DNA of 8,657 bases, taken from the NCBI GenBank assembly GCA_016839985.1, contig JAEOTG010000128.1:1-8657 (forward strand). The letters are read 5' to 3'. The number at the start of each line of letters is the position of its first letter. Within the stretch, counting starts at the first letter, position 1. This DNA is from Candidatus Heimdallarchaeota archaeon. Lineage in GTDB: Archaea > Asgardarchaeota > Heimdallarchaeia > Heimdallarchaeales > Heimdallarchaeaceae. Position numbers and translations under genes: made by a program. The notes below the pieces were generated by a model that saw nothing but the letters and a program-made list of their open reading frames with translations, ran no database searches and was not told the DNA's origin. Below, one piece after another: positions 5,508 to 8,657 of this stretch.

Positions 5508-8360
5508 TCAAGGAATATCAATCGTGATTTTATCAGGTATTCTGTAATTGAATTTTGTTTCATAACCTGCTTTTGTTATATTTAGATAAATGTTTAGAGT
5601 GCCTTTTGTTGGTTCATTAATTCTGAAAGTTATTGTATAAATCCCATTTGTTTCATGTTTTTCTATTAACTCAACCTCAGGAAGATCAAAACTTACATTA
5701 AATGATGCTCCTGTGATATCTGTTGAATGATTTGTATCAATAATTTTGAAGGAAAGTGATGTTTGAGTATTGATATCTACTTCAGTTTCAATTTCTACAA
5801 CATCAATTATAGTAGGAATTTCTGTCACTGTGACAGTAGTACTAGTAGATGTTGAAGTTACACCATAATCATCAACAAAACCACTTTTTGTAACAGAAAT
5901 AACCAATGTATGATCACCTGTCTCTAGTTCTAACCAATCAGTGTCAAGTAATATATCAACCATATCATTTGTAGTTCTATTCAAGTAATCTGATGATGAT
6001 AATGGATTTCCATCAAGGACCAAATTTATTGTATCAGGATTGATCAAATCGTTACTATAAGAGATATCTCTTAAACTAAACTGAACATGTAGATGATTGG
6101 TAAAATTAACATAGTAGTTATTCTTAACAGAATCAATATCAAATTGATGGATAATGTTTACTGAGAATTGAATTGTATGTAGTTCTAAAAATGGACCTGA
6201 TGCTGTTAAATTGATTTCATATGTCCCAATCAGTGCATCAGTTATAATATCTTTATTGTATTCAGAAGCAACGAAATTGAATAATCCTGAATCTCCCCAA
6301 CTAGCATCATAAAACACTGTTGCTTCGGGGATTTCAGTTCCAATGCCTGTGAAGAACGGATCACTTATATTATAATATCGAATTTTTGCAACTATCCCAT
6401 GCCCATTAATTCTTGTAAGTTCAATAAGTGTGTCATTAGTCCAATTACTTTGATCTAAAGTTTCTTCCCACTCAAATTCTGCTAAAGTAGGTTTTTCGAC
6501 TACAATTCTTTTTGAAAACAGTCCTACTTCTGTTCCATTTTGCCAGAAAATAAATGCAGTCCAATAACCTTCAACATCAGTGCCATAAACAGAAGGATCA
6601 ATTGTTGTATTTTGTTTGAAAACACTACCATCGAAATACCCAAAACCAGAATAATTAGAAGTGTCGTTATAGATTAAATTCATTCCCAGTAATTCTGTAT
6701 AGTTTTTCTGTTGAATAATATTCCCTGCACTATTGAATAAGGTGAAATTAAATGCCCCCCCACTTATTAAAGCTTCATTCACATCTGCTTCTGTAAAAAT
6801 ATTCGAACCTACAACACCTGTAGTATTATCACCACTTGGATCAGGAGACCAAGTTCCTAGTACATAAGTTTCTGTTTCACCTTCATCGTCTGAAAAAATA
6901 GGATTTTGAATATAATTTGGGCTATAAGTGCTTAAAACAAAATTTCCTCCAAAAACTGAATCATTAAGATAAAATTCATACCCATTACTAACTCTTTCTG
7001 AATAAAGTAAAAATGAATTGTTCAAATAGAGAGAAAAACCAATAGAATCCCAGTCATCAGGTGTTAAAATAAGAAGAGTTCTATTGAGGTTTGTATATAT
7101 TGTGTTGACTTCTTCTATTATATTAAAACTAACATTCCACTGATTTGTATATTCCAAATAGCTTGAGTTTGTTGCTATAATCTCTGAAGTGCTTACATAT
7201 AATCTTTGAAAGAAATATGTGTTATCATAACTTACTTGAACAGAGGTGTTGCTAGTTAGTGTATGAGATCCACTGACAATTGAACCTGTTAGTGAAGATA
7301 TTGGACTACCATTATCCTCAAGTTCAACAGTAGAAGGATCAGATATTATTAAGGGAGAACCAAATTCATTCGATGGAAGCAATTTTGTTATTAATGATAA
7401 ATCTACGTTTACTCCTGCACTCCAAGTTCCTCCGTTATCTCTGAAATATGTTTCTGCATCTTTAGTTCCAGTTTTCCCTCCCCAAATAAATTCACTATCA
7501 TTTCCTGAATCAATTACTGTAAGATTTGCTACAACAAAATATTTACCTTTATCTAGAATAATATCCTCAAAATCGTAAAATTTCATTGTATCATCAAGAA
7601 TACTATAGTTACTTTCATTAAAGGGAGAAGAAAGACAATAACTCAAAACATTTGATACATCAGTCACATTTGGAGCTGAACCTGTAGAATTTACAATGAA
7701 TAAATCCAATTGATAAGTTCCAAAATCACCTATTCGATTATTATCAAAAGTCATATTAGCTCCAGTGAAAACAGCATAATCCCAAAAAACTTCAAATTCC
7801 TGTGCTAGAGCAATATCTTGATCTTTGTTTAATTCATAAGGAGCTGTACCTACTTCTTCTATTCTATAATATTCTTCTATAGTTACAATATTTGTAATGT
7901 TATACTCCAAAGAAACATCTGAATATCCAGTTGGAGTTGGAATATCTAAACTAGCTGAACGAGTCGTTGGGTTCACATATCTTATAGATCGAGCAATTGA
8001 ATGTTCCGCATACATATTTTCTCTTGTTGGAAAATTATCACCATCAAGAACAATGCTAGTAATTGGTGTGTAGTCATATCCATTACCTTGGAACCTTATT
8101 TTATCGTTAAAATTACTTTGGAAAATCTCTCTGCTGGAATCCAAATTGCTAATTCCATTGAAATAATTATTTGCGAAGCTTCCTATAACAGCATAATTTA
8201 TTGTTGAAAAGCAAATCAATAATAAAAGATATATTGCGAAAAATTTGTGAATTCTTTTCTTTACATTTGATGGAATTGAATCCAAGTGACAGACCCCAGT
8301 ACCTTTCTTTTCTTTACTTAAAGAATTATTATTTAAAATTTTATTGTATTGAGCAATCAC
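5508..8360 (-). CDS. Large secreted, sequon-rich surface protein (extracellular part of a split gene)
   Basis: A 950-residue protein of no family I can name. A basic stretch (K-K-R-I-H-K, residues 34-39) precedes a hydrophobic segment (about 40-60), a signal peptide or signal anchor. The rest is hydrophilic and beta-rich, Ser/Thr/Asn-rich, nearly Cys-free, with about 30 N-X-S/T sequons, so it is very probably exported and N-glycosylated. The last 180 residues look like Ig-like beta-sandwich modules: the ends H-T-L-V-I-S-V-T-K-S-G-F (817-828) and G-T-L-N-I-Y-L-N-I-T-K-A-G-Y (920-933) resemble each other, and a Thr/Ser linker (834-847) lies between them. The frame ends at TGA and continues into a membrane helix. 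GTG 8360 follows an in-frame TAA directly; a TTG at 8285, 7 bases after GGGGT, would give a more usual signal-peptide length, so the start is uncertain. It lies 30 bp behind an upstream paralogue-like gene, with no promoter seen between, so the two are probably co-transcribed. Confidence 0.75.
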   Translation of the reverse strand: MIAQYNKILNNNSLSKEKKGTGVCHLDSIPSNVKKRIHKFFAIYLLLLICFSTINYAVIGSFANNYFNGISNLDSSREIFQSNFNDKIRFQGNGYDYTPITSIVLDGDNFPTRENMYAEHSIARSIRYVNPTTRSASLDIPTPTGYSDVSLEYNITNIVTIEEYYRIEEVGTAPYELNKDQDIALAQEFEVFWDYAVFTGANMTFDNNRIGDFGTYQLDLFIVNSTGSAPNVTDVSNVLSYCLSSPFNESNYSILDDTMKFYDFEDIILDKGKYFVVANLTVIDSGNDSEFIWGGKTGTKDAETYFRDNGGTWSAGVNVDLSLITKLLPSNEFGSPLIISDPSTVELEDNGSPISSLTGSIVSGSHTLTSNTSVQVSYDNTYFFQRLYVSTSEIIATNSSYLEYTNQWNVSFNIIEEVNTIYTNLNRTLLILTPDDWDSIGFSLYLNNSFLLYSERVSNGYEFYLNDSVFGGNFVLSTYSPNYIQNPIFSDDEGETETYVLGTWSPDPSGDNTTGVVGSNIFTEADVNEALISGGAFNFTLFNSAGNIIQQKNYTELLGMNLIYNDTSNYSGFGYFDGSVFKQNTTIDPSVYGTDVEGYWTAFIFWQNGTEVGLFSKRIVVEKPTLAEFEWEETLDQSNWTNDTLIELTRINGHGIVAKIRYYNISDPFFTGIGTEIPEATVFYDASWGDSGLFNFVASEYNKDIITDALIGTYEINLTASGPFLELHTIQFSVNIIHQFDIDSVKNNYYVNFTNHLHVQFSLRDISYSNDLINPDTINLVLDGNPLSSSDYLNRTTNDMVDILLDTDWLELETGDHTLVISVTKSGFVDDYGVTSTSTSTTVTVTEIPTIIDVVEIETEVDINTQTSLSFKIIDTNHSTDITGASFNVSFDLPEVELIEKHETNGIYTITFRINEPTKGTLNIYLNITKAGYETKFNYRIPDKITIDIP

Positions 8361-8390
8361 TTAGGATAAGAAAAGGTACAATCCTCAATT

Positions 8391-8657
8391 TTACATATTT
8401 GTAAATGATTGAAATTGTCTTCGTTTTAGATATCCTCTATTTACCATAGTGAAAAATGAAGTTAATACTACCTCAAGAGGTTGTTCTTTGAATTTAGTAA
8501 TAAGCATGCTTAGAGTTATTTGTTTCTTTTTCTTTATATAAACAACCATCTTTGGATTTACTTCTTCTAACTTCTTCACATCACTTTCTTTCTTTGTATT
8601 TACTTCAAGTGGGAAATAAATCCATAAATACAATGAATCTGCTATTTTATCCTCTAT
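8391..8657 (-). CDS. C-terminal part of a longin/wHTH paralogue (5' end outside window)
   Basis: The frame is open to the window's right edge; 88 C-terminal residues are visible, and the TTG at 8633 is merely an internal Leu codon. It aligns without gaps over most of its length to the end of the protein encoded at 4734-5393: both have K-x-x-x-x-x-L-Y-L-W, then (Y/F)-P-(I/L)-E, a charged spacer, and a winged-helix-like pattern (V-V-Y-I-K, then I-T-L-S-M-L-I-T-K-F, then V-V-L-T-S-F-F-T-M-V-N-R-G-Y-L). The strong match over the end of the longin-like region and the winged helix marks it as a paralogue. Whether its hidden part also carries a membrane helix and a surface domain cannot be seen. It ends in TAA, 30 bp before the surface-protein start, so it heads the same likely transcript. 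Confidence 0.65.
   Translation of the reverse strand: MEDKIADSLYLWIYFPLEVNTKKESDVKKLEEVNPKMVVYIKKKKQITLSMLITKFKEQPLEVVLTSFFTMVNRGYLKRRQFQSFTNM

Larger units (their letters stand above)
4734..8360 (-). other. Composite reading frame: surface domain - TM - longin - wHTH, interrupted by one TGA
   Basis: Everything from GTG 8360 to TAA 4734 lies in one frame with a single TGA at 5508-5510, giving 1208 codons: signal peptide or anchor, a large extracellular region, one membrane helix, a longin-like domain and a winged helix. Topology is self-consistent: sequons occur throughout the outside part, and basic residues follow the helix. I take this as the ancestral or intended gene. The TGA could be a recent nonsense mutation, a sequencing or assembly error (one base change, for example from GGA, CGA or TGG), or a recoded codon. 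Selenocysteine seems unlikely, since no SECIS-like stem is seen in the short 3' region and the site is not redox-like. Confidence 0.65.

Noticed and set aside
5508..5510. TGA as selenocysteine codon (Sec is known in some Asgard archaea)
   Set aside because: The site is the outer edge of a membrane helix with no redox motif, and the roughly 20-base 3' region before the T6 tract shows no SECIS-like stem. Not formally excluded.
5822..5836. Perfect 7-bp inverted repeat CTGTCAC-T-GTGACAG that looks like an operator
   Set aside because: It lies deep inside the surface-protein gene, where it encodes the alternating Thr/Val codons of a Thr-rich linker; the symmetry is explained by the coding pattern.
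8001..8404. Two overlapping short plus-strand frames near the right end
   Set aside because: Both lie opposite the start of the surface-protein gene, with no ribosome-binding site or recognisable motif.

Overview
The window looks archaeal, and an Asgard (Promethearchaeota) genome is the best guess. It is very AT-rich. Several genes have TATA-box promoters at the archaeal spacing (TTTAAATA, TTTATATA), one apparently giving a leaderless mRNA. GGTGAT/GGTGGAG ribosome-binding sites fit an archaeal 16S 3' end, and oligo-T tracts follow genes. The minus strand carries a large surface protein with about 30 N-X-S/T sequons, followed by a membrane helix, a longin/roadblock-like fold and a winged helix, a style familiar from Asgard genomes. 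The lineage call is inference; no phylogenetic marker is present.

Left part, plus strand: the 3' part of an APC-superfamily amino-acid permease (1-837, cut by the window edge), then a small DinB/YfiT-like metal-binding helical protein (876-1373) with its own TATA box, a TIGR04076-like Cys-rich small protein (1390-1653) probably co-transcribed with it, and an EamA/DMT-family permease (1714-2721). This last gene converges on the minus-strand genes with only 4 bp between stop codons, over a small hairpin.

Middle, minus strand: a membrane-anchored glycerophosphodiester phosphodiesterase-like protein (2726-4240) whose catalytic domain is predicted to face outside, and a DsrE-like protein with a CxxC motif (4309-4647). 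Each has its own recognisable promoter, separated by a compact double oligo-T terminator.

Right part, minus strand, is the most interesting. A 950-codon secreted, sequon-rich protein (5508-8360) ends in TGA. The same reading frame then continues without another stop through a textbook transmembrane helix with a basic cytoplasmic flank (5394-5507) into a longin-like plus winged-helix domain (4734-5393). The helix segment has no ATG, GTG or TTG of its own, and every other gene end visible here uses TAA. The likeliest reading is one 1208-codon transmembrane receptor-like gene interrupted by a TGA, through mutation, assembly error or recoding. The window's right edge holds the C-terminus of an upstream gene (8391-8657) that aligns with the C-terminus of this protein, so the locus appears to be a tandem array of paralogous proteins linking surface sensing to a cytoplasmic longin/wHTH module.

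No tRNA, rRNA, CRISPR array, insertion sequence or intergenic stretch longer than 300 bases was seen.
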